Source: CAVVAL01 sp963740215 (GTDB lineage Bacteria; Actinomycetota; Actinomycetes; Mycobacteriales; Cryptosporangiaceae). From it: a stretch of 64,000 bases of DNA. The position numbers and the translations under genes are program-made. The stretch spans positions 1,860,001 through 1,924,000 of the forward strand of contig CAVUDJ010000019.1 in assembly GCA_963740215.1 (NCBI GenBank), in the 5' to 3' direction. Of the stretch, positions 16,211 through 24,433 are shown piece after piece. The notes under the pieces were generated by a model that had not been told where the DNA came from, did no database searches, and saw only the letters and a list, made by a program, of their open reading frames with translations. Every line of letters begins with the position of its first letter. Within the stretch, counting starts at the first letter, position 1.

Positions 16211-17908
16211 ATGGCTGCGCCCACCTCAGCGCCCGCCCCCCGACCGGCTCGACGTGCCGCTCCACCCCGCCGTTCGCAGGGTCAGTGGGCGCTCGGCTAC
16301 CGCGAGCCGCTCAACCCGAACGAGCGCACGAAGCGCGACAACGACGGCCTCGAAGTGCGCCAGCGGATCATCGACATCTACGCGCACAAGGGCTTCGACT
16401 CGATCGACGGCGCCGACCTGCGCGGCCGCTTCCGCTGGTTCGGCCTCTACACGCAGCGCGCCCAGGGCATCCCCGGCGGCAAGACGGCGATCCTGGAGCC
16501 TGAGGAGCTTGAGGACCGCTACTTCATGATGCGGGTCCGCATCGACAGCGGCCGCCTCACCAGCGAGGCGCTACGCGTGATCGCCGGCATCAGCACCGAG
16601 TTCGGCCGCGACGTCGCAGACATCACCGACCGGCAGAACGTCCAGTACCACTGGATCCGCATCGAGGACGTCCCGGAGATCTGGCGCCGGCTGGAGACCG
16701 TGGGCCTGGGCAGCACCGAGGCGTGCGGTGACACTCCGCGGGTAATCCTCGGCTGCCCGCTGGCGGGCGTGCTGGCCAACGAGGTCGTGGACGCGACCGA
16801 GCCGATCCATGAGACCGTCGCCAGGTACATCGGCGACCCGCAGTTCTCCAACCTGCCCCGCAAGTTCAAGACGTCGATCTCCGGCTGCGTCGACCACTGC
16901 ACGAACCACGAGATCAACGACGTGGCGTTCGTCGGCGTGGTCGGTCCGGGCGGCGAGCCCGGCTACGACCTATGGGTCGGCGGTGGGTTGTCCACCAACC
17001 CGATGCTGGCGCAGCGGCTCGGCGTGTTCGTCCGCCCCGAACAGGTGTCGGACGTGTGGGCCGGCGTCACCGGCGTGTTCCGCGACTACGGCTACCGCCG
17101 CTCCCGCAACCACGCACGCATCAAGTTCCTCGTCGCCGACTGGGGCGTGGAGAAGTTCCGCGAGGTGCTGGAGAAGGAGTACCTGCACGCGGCGCTGCCC
17201 GACGGCCCGGCGCCCGCCGACCCGGGCACCGAAGAGCGCGACCACGTCGGCGTCACCGCGCAGGTCGACGGTCTCATGGCTGTCGGGTTCGCGCCGCGCG
17301 CCGGCCGGATCAGCGGCACGGTTCTGGCGTCGATCGCCGACCTCGCCGACGAGTACGGGCAGGGCCGCATCGCCACGACCGCGCAGCAGAAGCTCGTGAT
17401 CCTGGACGTGCCGCCGGCACGCGTCGAGTCGCTGGTGGCCGCTCTCGCCGAGCACGACCTGCAGGTCCGGCCCAGCGTGTTCCGCCGCGGCACGATGGCG
17501 TGCACCGGGCTCGAGTTCTGCAAGCTGGCGATCGTCGAGACCAAGGCGCGCGCGCAGTGGCTCTACGACGAGCTGGAGCGGCGGCTGCCCGACTTCGACG
17601 AGAAGATCTCGATCAACGTCAACGGCTGCCCCAACTCGTGCGCGCGCTTCCAGACCGCCGACATCGGGTTGAAGGGCTCGATCGTCCGGGACGGCGACGG
17701 CAACCAGGTCGAGGGGTTCCAGATCCACCTGGGCGGCCACTACGGCGTGGACGCCACGTTCGGGCGCAAGTTCCGCGGGCTGAAGGTCACCGCCGAGGAG
17801 ACCGCCGACTACTGCGAGCGGATCCTGCGCGGCTACCTGGAGCACCGCGAGCCCGGCGAGCGCTTCAACGCGTACGTCGCGCGGGCGGACGAGGAGTGGC
17901 TCCAGTGA
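16211..17908 (+). CDS. sirA: Ferredoxin-dependent sulfite (nitrite/sulfite) reductase
   Basis: 565 aa. Siroheme enzyme reducing sulfite to sulfide with ferredoxin. Both half-repeats of the family are present. The [4Fe-4S]-siroheme cysteines are C431 and C437 (CTGLEFCKLAI) and C473 and C477 (NGCPNSC); a first-half SGCVDHCTNHEIND block lies near residue 223. The gene context (cysH, ATP sulfurylase, chelatase) favours sulfite over nitrite as substrate. ATG preceded by AGGAA. The stop overlaps the first of two tiny linker frames by GTGA. Confidence 0.93.
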   Translation: MAAPTSAPAPRPARRAAPPRRSQGQWALGYREPLNPNERTKRDNDGLEVRQRIIDIYAHKGFDSIDGADLRGRFRWFGLYTQRAQGIPGGKTAILEPEELEDRYFMMRVRIDSGRLTSEALRVIAGISTEFGRDVADITDRQNVQYHWIRIEDVPEIWRRLETVGLGSTEACGDTPRVILGCPLAGVLANEVVDATEPIHETVARYIGDPQFSNLPRKFKTSISGCVDHCTNHEINDVAFVGVVGPGGEPGYDLWVGGGLSTNPMLAQRLGVFVRPEQVSDVWAGVTGVFRDYGYRRSRNHARIKFLVADWGVEKFREVLEKEYLHAALPDGPAPADPGTEERDHVGVTAQVDGLMAVGFAPRAGRISGTVLASIADLADEYGQGRIATTAQQKLVILDVPPARVESLVAALAEHDLQVRPSVFRRGTMACTGLEFCKLAIVETKARAQWLYDELERRLPDFDEKISINVNGCPNSCARFQTADIGLKGSIVRDGDGNQVEGFQIHLGGHYGVDATFGRKFRGLKVTAEETADYCERILRGYLEHREPGERFNAYVARADEEWLQ

Positions 17909-18002
17909 GCGAGCGCGAGCGAGCGAGGTGTCCGTGAGTGAGCGAGCGAGCAACAGTGTGCCGCGAATGCGGCCGACCGAGCGCAGCGAGGTGGGCCAGT
18001 GA
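17905..18002 (+). other. Tandem overlapping mini-frames linking sirA to the zinc-ribbon gene
   Basis: Two successive frames fill the whole gap: 17905-17937 (10 codons, MSERERARCP) and 17934-18002 (22 codons, starting MSERASNSV and ending TERSEVGQ). Every junction is a GTGA overlap: sirA stop/first start, first stop/second start, second stop/zinc-ribbon start. The second contains CCGAGCGCAGCGAGGTG, which also recurs at 38236 and 54415; its GAGGTG could serve as Shine-Dalgarno for the next gene. Probably a translational-coupling linker rather than a functional protein. Confidence 0.7.
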
Positions 18003-18169
18003 GTGAGACGGCGTCACCTCGTCACGCGCCGCCGTTCTACTGCCCGTACTGCGGTGAGGAGAACATCCGCCCCTGGGGCGAGACCGCGTCGCAGTATCGC
18101 TGCTCCGACTGCCTGCGCGTCTGGACGTTGAAACTCGTCGGAACGACCACTGTGGAGGCCGGCCCGTGA
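17999..18169 (+). CDS. Small zinc-ribbon protein of the sulfite reductase operon
   Basis: 56 aa. Two CxxC knuckles, YCPYCGEEN and YRCSDCLRVW, about 18 residues apart form a zinc ribbon. A short protein of this kind is often found between sirA and cysH in actinobacteria, but its function is not known to me. It starts with a GTG overlapping the preceding mini-frame and its stop overlaps the next one by GTGA, so it is translated as part of the chain. A redox or assembly role for SirA/CysH is possible but only guessed. Confidence 0.8.
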   Translation: MSETASPRHAPPFYCPYCGEENIRPWGETASQYRCSDCLRVWTLKLVGTTTVEAGP

Positions 18170-18222
18170 GCGAGCGAACCAGCAAGTACGACGCCACCGC
18201 GTGCAGCGAGGTGTCCCGGTGA
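18166..18222 (+). other. Overlapping mini-frame linking the zinc-ribbon gene to cysH
   Basis: 18-codon frame starting MSERTSKYD and ending CSEVSR. GTGA overlaps occur at both ends: with the zinc-ribbon stop at 18167-18169 and the cysH start at 18219. It keeps the GCAGCGAGGTG tail of the other linkers. Confidence 0.7.
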
Positions 18223-18908
18223 GTCGACGGGAACTCAAGGTGCTGGCGGAGCTGGCGGGCGCCGAGTTGGAGGGTGCCCATCCGGTCGAGGTGCTGCGGT
18301 GGGCGGGTGAGACATTCGGTGAGCGGTTCGCGGTCACGTCGTCCATGGGCGATGCGGTGCTCACCAGCCTGGCCGCCGAGGCGATCCCCGGCGTGCCGGT
18401 GGTCTTCCTCGACACCGGGTACCACTTCCCGCAGACCCTCGCTACACGTGACCGTGTCGCCGGCGAGCTGCCGGTCGAGGTAGTCACGGTGAAGCCGCAG
18501 CTCACGGTGGCGGAGCAGAACATCAAGTACGGGCAGAGCCTTTACGCCCGGGATCCCGATCTGTGCTGCGCCATGCGTAAGGTCGAGCCGCTGAACCGCG
18601 TGCTGCGCGGGTACGACGCGTGGGCGTCCGGGATCCGGCGCGACGAGTCGGCATCCCGGGCGGACACTCCGGTCGTGGGCTGGGACGCCCGGCGCGAAAT
18701 GGTCAAGGTGAACCCGCTCGCCACCTGGACCCAGTCCGATGTGGACACCTACGCAGTCGAGCGCGGCGTGATCGTCAACCCTCTCGTCGAGCTGGGCTTC
18801 GCCTCGATCGGCTGCGCTCCGTGCACGCAGCGCGTCGCGCAAGGTGACGACGCCCGCGCCGGCCGCTGGGCGGGCCAGGAGAAGACGGAGTGCGGCCTCC
18901 ACGTGTGA
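18219..18908 (+). CDS. cysH: Assimilatory adenylyl-sulfate reductase (CysH)
   Basis: 229 aa from a GTG. Reduces activated sulfate to sulfite with thioredoxin. The four cluster ligands C116-C117 (DLCCAMRK) and C199/C202 (GCAPCTQ) mark the [4Fe-4S] APS-reductase type rather than the PAPS-reductase type of enteric bacteria. The catalytic C-terminal ECGLHV is intact. The nucleotide-binding region has SSMGDAVLTSL and FLDTGYHFPQT. Last gene of the operon, followed 6 bp later by a perfect 24-bp-stem hairpin. Confidence 0.94.
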   Translation: MSRRELKVLAELAGAELEGAHPVEVLRWAGETFGERFAVTSSMGDAVLTSLAAEAIPGVPVVFLDTGYHFPQTLATRDRVAGELPVEVVTVKPQLTVAEQNIKYGQSLYARDPDLCCAMRKVEPLNRVLRGYDAWASGIRRDESASRADTPVVGWDARREMVKVNPLATWTQSDVDTYAVERGVIVNPLVELGFASIGCAPCTQRVAQGDDARAGRWAGQEKTECGLHV

Positions 18909-18914
18909 CCCCCG

Positions 18915-18966
18915 CGGTTTGGGCGATCTTTCTGGCGCTATGGCGCCAGAAAGATCGCCCAAACCG
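18915..18966. terminator. Bidirectional terminator, perfect 24-bp stem
   Basis: Arms 18915-18938 (CGGTTTGGGCGATCTTTC...) and 18943-18966 pair perfectly around a TATG loop. It lies between the convergent cysH and aldo/keto reductase stops, so it can serve both. No T-run, as is usual in high-GC actinobacteria. Confidence 0.85.
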
Positions 18967-18972
18967 GAACGG

Positions 18973-19932
18973 CTAGCTGTCGATGTGGGTCATGTCGGCG
19001 TAACGGGCTCCCGCAGGGGCGGCGAGCGAGTCCAGCCTCGACAGGTCCTCTGTGGAGAGTGCTAGGTCGGCAGCCGCCAGGTTCTCCGAAAGGTACGTAC
19101 GGCGCTTGGTGCCGGGAATCGGCACGACGTCGCCGCCCTGGGCGTGCACCCACGCCAGCGCCAGCTGGGACGCCGTCATCCCCTTCTCGGCCGCCAGCTC
19201 CCGCACCGCGTCCGCGATCGCCAGGTTCGCCTCCAGCCGCGAGCCCTGGAACCGCGGGTCGTGACGACGGTAGTCGTCGGGAGCAAGGTTTTCGAGAGAG
19301 CGGATCGTGCCGGCGAGGAAGCCTCGCCCAAGCGGGGAGTAGGGCACGAACCCGATGCCCAGCTCGCGCAGGGTGGGGAGGATGAGAGCCTCCGGACCGC
19401 GCTCCCACAGCGAGTACTCGGACTGCAGCGCGGCGATCGGGTGCACGGCGTGCGCGCGGCGGATCGTGGCCGGCGACGCCTCCGACAGCCCGAGGTGCCG
19501 CACCTTGCCTGCAGCGACCAGCTCGGCCATCGCGCCGACGGTGTCCTCGATCGGCACGTCCGGGTCGACGCGGTGCTGGTAGTAGAGGTCGATGTAGTCG
19601 AGTCCGAGCCGCCGCAGCGACGCGTCGCACGCAGACCGCACGTACTCCGGGCTGCCGTCGATCGACCGCTGCCCCGCGGAGCGCCGGATCCCGAACTTGG
19701 TAGCCAGGACGACGCCGTCGCGGCGATCAGCGATCGCCTTGCCGACCAGCTGCTCGTTCGCGCCGAGGCCGTACATGTCCGACGTGTCGAGCAGCGTGAC
19801 GCCGCCGTCGAGCGCCGCGTGGATCGTCGCGATCGACTCGGCATCGTCACCTTGCCCGTAGAACTCGCTCATCCCCATGCACCCGAGCCCCTGCGCGCCC
19901 ACCGTCAACGCGCCGAGCCTTGCTTCCCGCAT
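18973..19932 (-). CDS. Aldo/keto reductase
   Basis: 319 aa, full length. NADPH-dependent carbonyl reductase fold. The signature LLDTSDMYGLGANEQLVGKAI contains the catalytic Asp and Tyr; VVLATKFG carries the Lys, and IDLYYQHRVDPDVPIEDTVGAM the His region. C-terminal VVPIPGTKRRTYLSENLAA is the NADP phosphate site of the AKR11/13-like group. Substrate unknown. Its start overlaps the 3' end of the EamA gene by 86 bp, in a different frame. Confidence 0.92.
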   Translation of the reverse strand: MREARLGALTVGAQGLGCMGMSEFYGQGDDAESIATIHAALDGGVTLLDTSDMYGLGANEQLVGKAIADRRDGVVLATKFGIRRSAGQRSIDGSPEYVRSACDASLRRLGLDYIDLYYQHRVDPDVPIEDTVGAMAELVAAGKVRHLGLSEASPATIRRAHAVHPIAALQSEYSLWERGPEALILPTLRELGIGFVPYSPLGRGFLAGTIRSLENLAPDDYRRHDPRFQGSRLEANLAIADAVRELAAEKGMTASQLALAWVHAQGGDVVPIPGTKRRTYLSENLAAADLALSTEDLSRLDSLAAPAGARYADMTHIDS

Positions 19933-20866
19933 CTGTGACTCCCCAGGTTTCCGGGCCGGATCCGTCCGGCCGGCTCGGGGACAACCCTTCCGTTTCGAGC
20001 GCGCTCGAAGTCAAGCGAGGGCGGACCAGGATCACACCTCCGACCGCGAGCGCCCCGCCGACGAGTACGAGCACGGTCGGCGCCTCGCCCTGCAGGAGCC
20101 AGCCGGACGCGACCGCCACCAGCGGCACGAGGTTCAGCGTGCTCACCGCTCCGGAGACGGGCAGCCTGGCGAGTGCGGCGCTCCACATCACGAACCCGAG
20201 CGCGGACGCGCCGATGCCGAGCCACGCCAGGCTGGCGAGCGCAGCTGGCCCGGCGTCCGCGAGAGCGGCCGGGGTTCCGGCACCGAAGGGCAGGATCAGC
20301 AGCGTGCCGGCCCAGGTCGCGTGGCACGTGGCCGCGATCGGCGAGTAACGCTCCAGAAGCGGCTTCTGGACGACGAAGAACGCGGCCTGGCTCGCCGCAG
20401 CGCCCAGCACGGTGAGCATCGCCGGCAGCGGGGCGGCGCCGGCTCCGCGGCCCAGTGCGAGGACGACCGCACCGGTGAACGCGACCGCGATCCCGACCTG
20501 GGCGCGCCAGGTGATCCGCTCGCCGAGCAGCAGGCGGGCCAGCAGGGCGGCGTGCACGGGCGCGGTGGCGACGAGCAGGCTGGCGGTGCCAGCCGGCACG
20601 TGGACCTGACCGGTGTTGAGCAGCAGCTGGTAGGCGGTCATGCCGGTGGCGCCTGCGACGGCGATCCTGAGCAGATCGCGCCGCCGCGGAAGCCGCACGC
20701 CGAGGAACGGCGCGACCACCGCGAGCGCGAGCGACGCCACCGCGAGCCGGGCGACGGACAGCGGCACCGGACCGAGGTCGGCGACGGCGGTGCGGATCGC
20801 GGCGAACGCGCTGCCCCACAGCAGCACGGTGGCGGCGACGGCGAGCACGGCGGGCTTCAGGCGCAT
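19847..20866 (-). CDS. EamA/DMT-family transporter
   Basis: 339 aa from the ATG at 20866 (an ATG nine codons earlier is possible). Ten hydrophobic segments in two EamA repeats, for example VLAVAATVLLWGSAFAAIRT and ALASLAWLGIGASALGFVMW; a metabolite exporter by family. After the last membrane segment (VGGVILVRPRL) there is an unusual hydrophilic tail of about 60 residues that reads into the next gene. Divergent from a LysR gene across 70 bp, the usual arrangement for regulator and exporter. Confidence 0.88.
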   Translation of the reverse strand: MRLKPAVLAVAATVLLWGSAFAAIRTAVADLGPVPLSVARLAVASLALAVVAPFLGVRLPRRRDLLRIAVAGATGMTAYQLLLNTGQVHVPAGTASLLVATAPVHAALLARLLLGERITWRAQVGIAVAFTGAVVLALGRGAGAAPLPAMLTVLGAAASQAAFFVVQKPLLERYSPIAATCHATWAGTLLILPFGAGTPAALADAGPAALASLAWLGIGASALGFVMWSAALARLPVSGAVSTLNLVPLVAVASGWLLQGEAPTVLVLVGGALAVGGVILVRPRLTSSALETEGLSPSRPDGSGPETWGVTDAGSKARRVDGGRAGARVHGDERVLRAR

Positions 20867-20911
20867 TCCACGATCGTCAGGCCGATGATCCATTAGGTCC
20901 AGTGACGATTG

Positions 20912-20928
20912 CTTACCGAGAGCGTAAG
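20912..20928. promoter_or_regulatory. Possible LysR operator
   Basis: CTTAC-N7-GTAAG inverted repeat in the short gap between the divergent LysR and EamA genes. LysR proteins typically bind T-N11-A dyads here to control both themselves and the neighbour. Position is the main evidence. Confidence 0.4.
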
Positions 20929-20937
20929 TTGAACTTC

Positions 20938-21837
20938 ATGTTGGAGGTACGGAGGCTCCGTCTGCTCCGCGAGGTCGCCGCCCGGGGCACGCTCGCCGCG
21001 GCGGCGGACGCCCTGAACTTCACGCCGTCGGCGGTGTCGCAGCAGCTCACGATCCTGGAGCGGGAGGCTGGCGTGCAGCTCCTGGAGCGCGCCGGGCGCC
21101 GGGTGCGGCTCACCGACGCGGGCAGCCGGCTGGTCGGGCACGCCGAGGTGGTGCTGGCCAGCCTGGAGCGGGCCGAGGCCGATCTGGTGCGCGGGCAGGA
21201 CGCGGTACGCGGCACGATCCGGCTCGGCGCCTTTCCCACCGCCGCGCGCGGGATCGTCCCCGGGGCGATCGGCGCACTGCGCGCCGCACATCCGGATCTG
21301 CGCGTCGTCCTGCACGAGCTGGAGCCCCACGAGAGCCTGCCTGCGCTGCGGCTCGGCGACCTGGACGTCGCGGTGATCCACCACTACGACCTGCTCCCGC
21401 GCTGGCGCGAGCCTGGCGTCAGCTCCACGATGCTCGCCGACGATCCACTGTCGGTGGCGCTGCCGCCCGGGCACCCCGCGCTCGGCGCCGCCGTCCGCCT
21501 CTCGGACCTGCGTGCGGAGCGATGGATCGGCGGCCACCCCGACACGTCGTGCTACGCGATCGTGCTGCGCGCCTGCGCGCTCGCCGGGTACTCCCCCGAG
21601 GTCGACTTCCACAGCAACGACTTCTCCGTCGTGCTGGCGCTGGTCGAGGCGGGGCTCGGGGTGGCGATCGTCCCGGAGCTGGCGTTGCGGCACCTCCACA
21701 CCACCGCGGAGCTGCGACCGATCGCGGAGTCCGCGCTGAGCCGCCAGCTGCGCGTGGCGACACGGCGAGGCAGCCAGGACCGGCCGGCGGTGGCGGCCAC
21801 CGTCACCGCCCTGCGCACCGCCGTGGCTCACCGTTGA
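20938..21837 (+). CDS. LysR-family transcriptional regulator
   Basis: 299 aa from the ATG at 20938 (MLEVRRLRLLREVAARG); an upstream in-frame GTG at 20902 gives a non-family extension. The N-terminal winged helix is textbook (GTLAAAADALNFTPSAVSQQLTILE in parts). The rest is a periplasmic-binding-like effector domain (GTIRLGAFPTAARGIVPGAIGALRAAHP). Probably controls the divergent EamA exporter. Its 3' end overlaps the convergent acyltransferase gene by 35 bp. Confidence 0.92.
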   Translation: MLEVRRLRLLREVAARGTLAAAADALNFTPSAVSQQLTILEREAGVQLLERAGRRVRLTDAGSRLVGHAEVVLASLERAEADLVRGQDAVRGTIRLGAFPTAARGIVPGAIGALRAAHPDLRVVLHELEPHESLPALRLGDLDVAVIHHYDLLPRWREPGVSSTMLADDPLSVALPPGHPALGAAVRLSDLRAERWIGGHPDTSCYAIVLRACALAGYSPEVDFHSNDFSVVLALVEAGLGVAIVPELALRHLHTTAELRPIAESALSRQLRVATRRGSQDRPAVAATVTALRTAVAHR

Positions 21838-23131
21838 GCAGCGCCCACCCGCCCGCGACGAGCGCCAGCGCGATCGGCGCCGTCATCGGGACCGCCACGA
21901 GCGTGATCGTCCGGCCGGCGAGCATCCCGTCGAGTCCGGTCGTCGCGACCCCGAGGACGCCGACGCATACCGCCGCGGCGCCGATGGCTGCCCTGGTCGC
22001 GCCGCCCCCCGTGACGGCGGCGCGACCACCCCCCTGAGCCGGCCCGGACTGCTCCGCCCACCGGAACAGCGACACCAGCGCGGCGCAGGCCAGAGCGAGC
22101 AGCGCGATCCACACCGGGCGACTCAGCCACCAGCCCGGGGACGCCGCCGGAGGCACCGGCAGCCCCGACGCCTGCAGCACCGCCTGACCGACGAACAGCG
22201 CCGTGAGGTGCCACAGGAACACGGTCATGACGACGCCGTTCGCGGCGATCACGACCGTCCAGACACGGCGGTCGGCGAGCCATCGCGTGACCGGATCGCG
22301 CACCAGCAGCGCCAGCCCGATCAGCCACATCGCGTGCGCGGCAAGGGCCACCGTGGGCGGGTTCATGTTCGACACCCGCTCCCCCGGCATCCCGACCATG
22401 GAGACCGGGTAGAACCGGGTGAGGATCGCGACGGCCACCAGCCCGCCCACTGCCATCGCCGCGCCGACGCTGCGGGTCAGCGCGCCGTCCGCATAGAGGT
22501 AGCCGAACTGGTGCGCGGCGAGCCAGACGAACGCGAGGTTGAGCACCGCGATCCCGTCCAGCCCAGCGCCGAAGCGCAGCGCGTCCACCCCGGCCGCCGC
22601 CCCTAGCAGCACCACGGGGACGAGCGCGCCGTGCCGCCGGTGCCAGCGGTACATCGCGGGCGCGAGCGCCATCACACCCAGGTAGACGCCGACGAACCAG
22701 AGCGGCTGGACGATCGTCCTGGTGGCGAGCTTTCCGATCCCGTCCTGGTGGCCGGTCAACTCCAGTGCGAGCGCCAGGCCGGTCCAGACCGCGAGGAAGA
22801 CCGCGGTGGGTCGCAGCAACCGGTCGACTCGCGCTGCGATGAAGTCCGCGTACGAACCGCCGCGCGCGAGCCGGGTGGCGTGGGCGAACCCGCCGACGAA
22901 GAAGAACAGCGGCATCACCTGGAACACCCAGGTCAGATACTGCGCGGCCGGCGCGGATGCGAGCACGTTGGTGGCTCGCACACCGTCCGGCCCGTACTCC
23001 ACCACCGCCATCAGCCAGTGGCCGAGCACGACCACCCCGATCGAGACGACGCGGAGGAAGTCGACGTACCGGTCACGGGTGGTCGGTGTGGCGGCGGCGA
23101 GTTCTGCGGCGCTGGTCTGCATGCGATCCAC
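21803..23131 (-). CDS. Acyltransferase-3 family membrane protein
   Basis: 442 aa, about ten membrane segments. The N terminus RDRYVDFLRVVSIGVVVLGHW carries the conserved Arg and the catalytic His of integral-membrane O-acyltransferases; FVGGFAHATR and ARVDRLLRPTAVFL follow as expected. Such enzymes acylate sugars, lipids or peptidoglycan at the cell surface; the acceptor is unknown. An ATG three codons on is an alternative start. Convergent overlap with LysR. Confidence 0.88.
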   Translation of the reverse strand: MDRMQTSAAELAAATPTTRDRYVDFLRVVSIGVVVLGHWLMAVVEYGPDGVRATNVLASAPAAQYLTWVFQVMPLFFFVGGFAHATRLARGGSYADFIAARVDRLLRPTAVFLAVWTGLALALELTGHQDGIGKLATRTIVQPLWFVGVYLGVMALAPAMYRWHRRHGALVPVVLLGAAAGVDALRFGAGLDGIAVLNLAFVWLAAHQFGYLYADGALTRSVGAAMAVGGLVAVAILTRFYPVSMVGMPGERVSNMNPPTVALAAHAMWLIGLALLVRDPVTRWLADRRVWTVVIAANGVVMTVFLWHLTALFVGQAVLQASGLPVPPAASPGWWLSRPVWIALLALACAALVSLFRWAEQSGPAQGGGRAAVTGGGATRAAIGAAAVCVGVLGVATTGLDGMLAGRTITLVAVPMTAPIALALVAGGWALLNGEPRRCAGR

Positions 23132-23199
23132 CCTGGCGGCCCGGCGCCGCGAAAGGATCCGCGAAATGGCGTGGGTACAGGCTAGGTAGTAGTGCTCAG

Positions 23200-23676
23200 A
23201 TGGAGCGCATGACCCATCCCAACGTGCGCGCTGTCCAGGACGTTCTCGCCGCCGCGCGCGCCACCGGCGAGGTGCGGATCCTCCCGGACGCGGTGACCAC
23301 GGCGGCAGCGGCCGCGGCGGCGCTCGGCATCGAGGTCGGGCAGATCGCGAACTCGCTCGTCTTCGACGCCGACGGCGTGCCGCTGCTCGTGCTCACCTCG
23401 GGCGCGCACCGTGTCGACACGGCGAAGGTCGCGGCGCTGGTCGGGGCGGAGAAGGTGCGGCGGGCCTCGCCGGAGTTCGTGCGCTCCGCCACCGGGCAGG
23501 TCATCGGCGGCGTCGCGCCGGTGGGGCACCCGGCGCCCGTTCGCACGCTGATCGACACCGCGCTCGGCGGCTACGACGAGGTGTGGGCGGCAGGTGGCAT
23601 CGCGCACGCGGTGTTCCCGACTAGTTTCGAGGAGCTGGTGCGGATCACCGGCGGCGAGCCAGCCGAGGTCGCCTGA
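23200..23676 (+). CDS. YbaK/EbsC-family aminoacyl-tRNA deacylase
   Basis: 158 aa, single domain. Family blocks include ALGIEVGQIANSLVFDADG, LVLTSGAHRVDT, KVRRASPEFVRSATGQVIGGVAPVGH and a C-terminal GGIAHAVFPTSFEEL. Members hydrolyse mischarged tRNAs such as Cys-tRNA(Pro). Monocistronic on the plus strand, 37 bp before the crtA-like gene. Confidence 0.9.
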   Translation: MERMTHPNVRAVQDVLAAARATGEVRILPDAVTTAAAAAAALGIEVGQIANSLVFDADGVPLLVLTSGAHRVDTAKVAALVGAEKVRRASPEFVRSATGQVIGGVAPVGHPAPVRTLIDTALGGYDEVWAAGGIAHAVFPTSFEELVRITGGEPAEVA

Positions 23677-23713
23677 ACCCGAACCATTCGTGGGGTTGGC
23701 CTAGGCTCGGTGC

Positions 23714-24433
23714 GTGCAGACCGCCCCCGACCTCGTCACCGTCGACGTGTGGCGGGTTCCCGGGCGGGCGGTGCCGCGGGCGCTGGCACGGATCGCCGCC
23801 GACCGTTGGGCGCTGCGTCGCGTACCCGGGCTGCGGTTCGCCAGGCTGCTCGGCACGTCCGGCGCCGACTTCTCGCTCCCGGCCGCTGGGCCCAGCTTCA
23901 CGGCCCTCGACGCCGACCTGAGGCGATGGGCGCTCGTGGCCTGCTGGCATCGTCGCGACGACGCGCTCGCCGGGAACCGCGTCGCCCGTGGCTGGGACCG
24001 CATCGCGGAGGAGCGCTGGCGGGTGGAGCTGCGCCCGCTCGCCGCACGCGGACGGTGGTCGCGGCGAGCTCCGTTCGGCGATCCGGCACCGGCGCGATGG
24101 GACGGTCCGGTCGCCGCGCTGACACGCGCGCGGCTCGCGCCACGACGGGCGGCCACGTTCTGGCGCGCGATCCCGGCAGTCGCCGGTGACCTGAGCGGGC
24201 GGGACGGGTTGCTGGCAACGTTCGGGATCGGCGAGGCCCCGCTCGGCTGGCAGGGCACGTTCAGCGCCTGGCGGGACGCCGCATCGCTACGCGCCTTCGC
24301 GTACCACGGTGACGCCCACCGCCGCGCCATCGCCCGCACCGCCGCGACGGGCTGGTACGCGGAGGAGCTGTTCGCGCGGTTCGCCGTGCTGGCGTCGTCC
24401 GGCTCCCTGGACGGAAGAGATCCGCTCGCGTGA
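23714..24433 (+). CDS. Spheroidene monooxygenase-like protein (CrtA type)
   Basis: 239 aa. The family pattern is recognisable: GLRFARLLGTSGADFSLP, WALVACWHRRDDA, ATFWRAIPAVAGDLSGRDGL, FGIGEAPLGWQGTFSAWRD and GWYAEELFARFAVL. CrtA enzymes introduce a keto group at C-2 of acyclic carotenoids. The gene begins a tightly overlapping group with cruF, cruG and crtD homologues, which supports a carotenoid role; the exact position oxidised is not known. Its stop overlaps the next start by GTGA. Confidence 0.8.
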   Translation: MQTAPDLVTVDVWRVPGRAVPRALARIAADRWALRRVPGLRFARLLGTSGADFSLPAAGPSFTALDADLRRWALVACWHRRDDALAGNRVARGWDRIAEERWRVELRPLAARGRWSRRAPFGDPAPARWDGPVAALTRARLAPRRAATFWRAIPAVAGDLSGRDGLLATFGIGEAPLGWQGTFSAWRDAASLRAFAYHGDAHRRAIARTAATGWYAEELFARFAVLASSGSLDGRDPLA

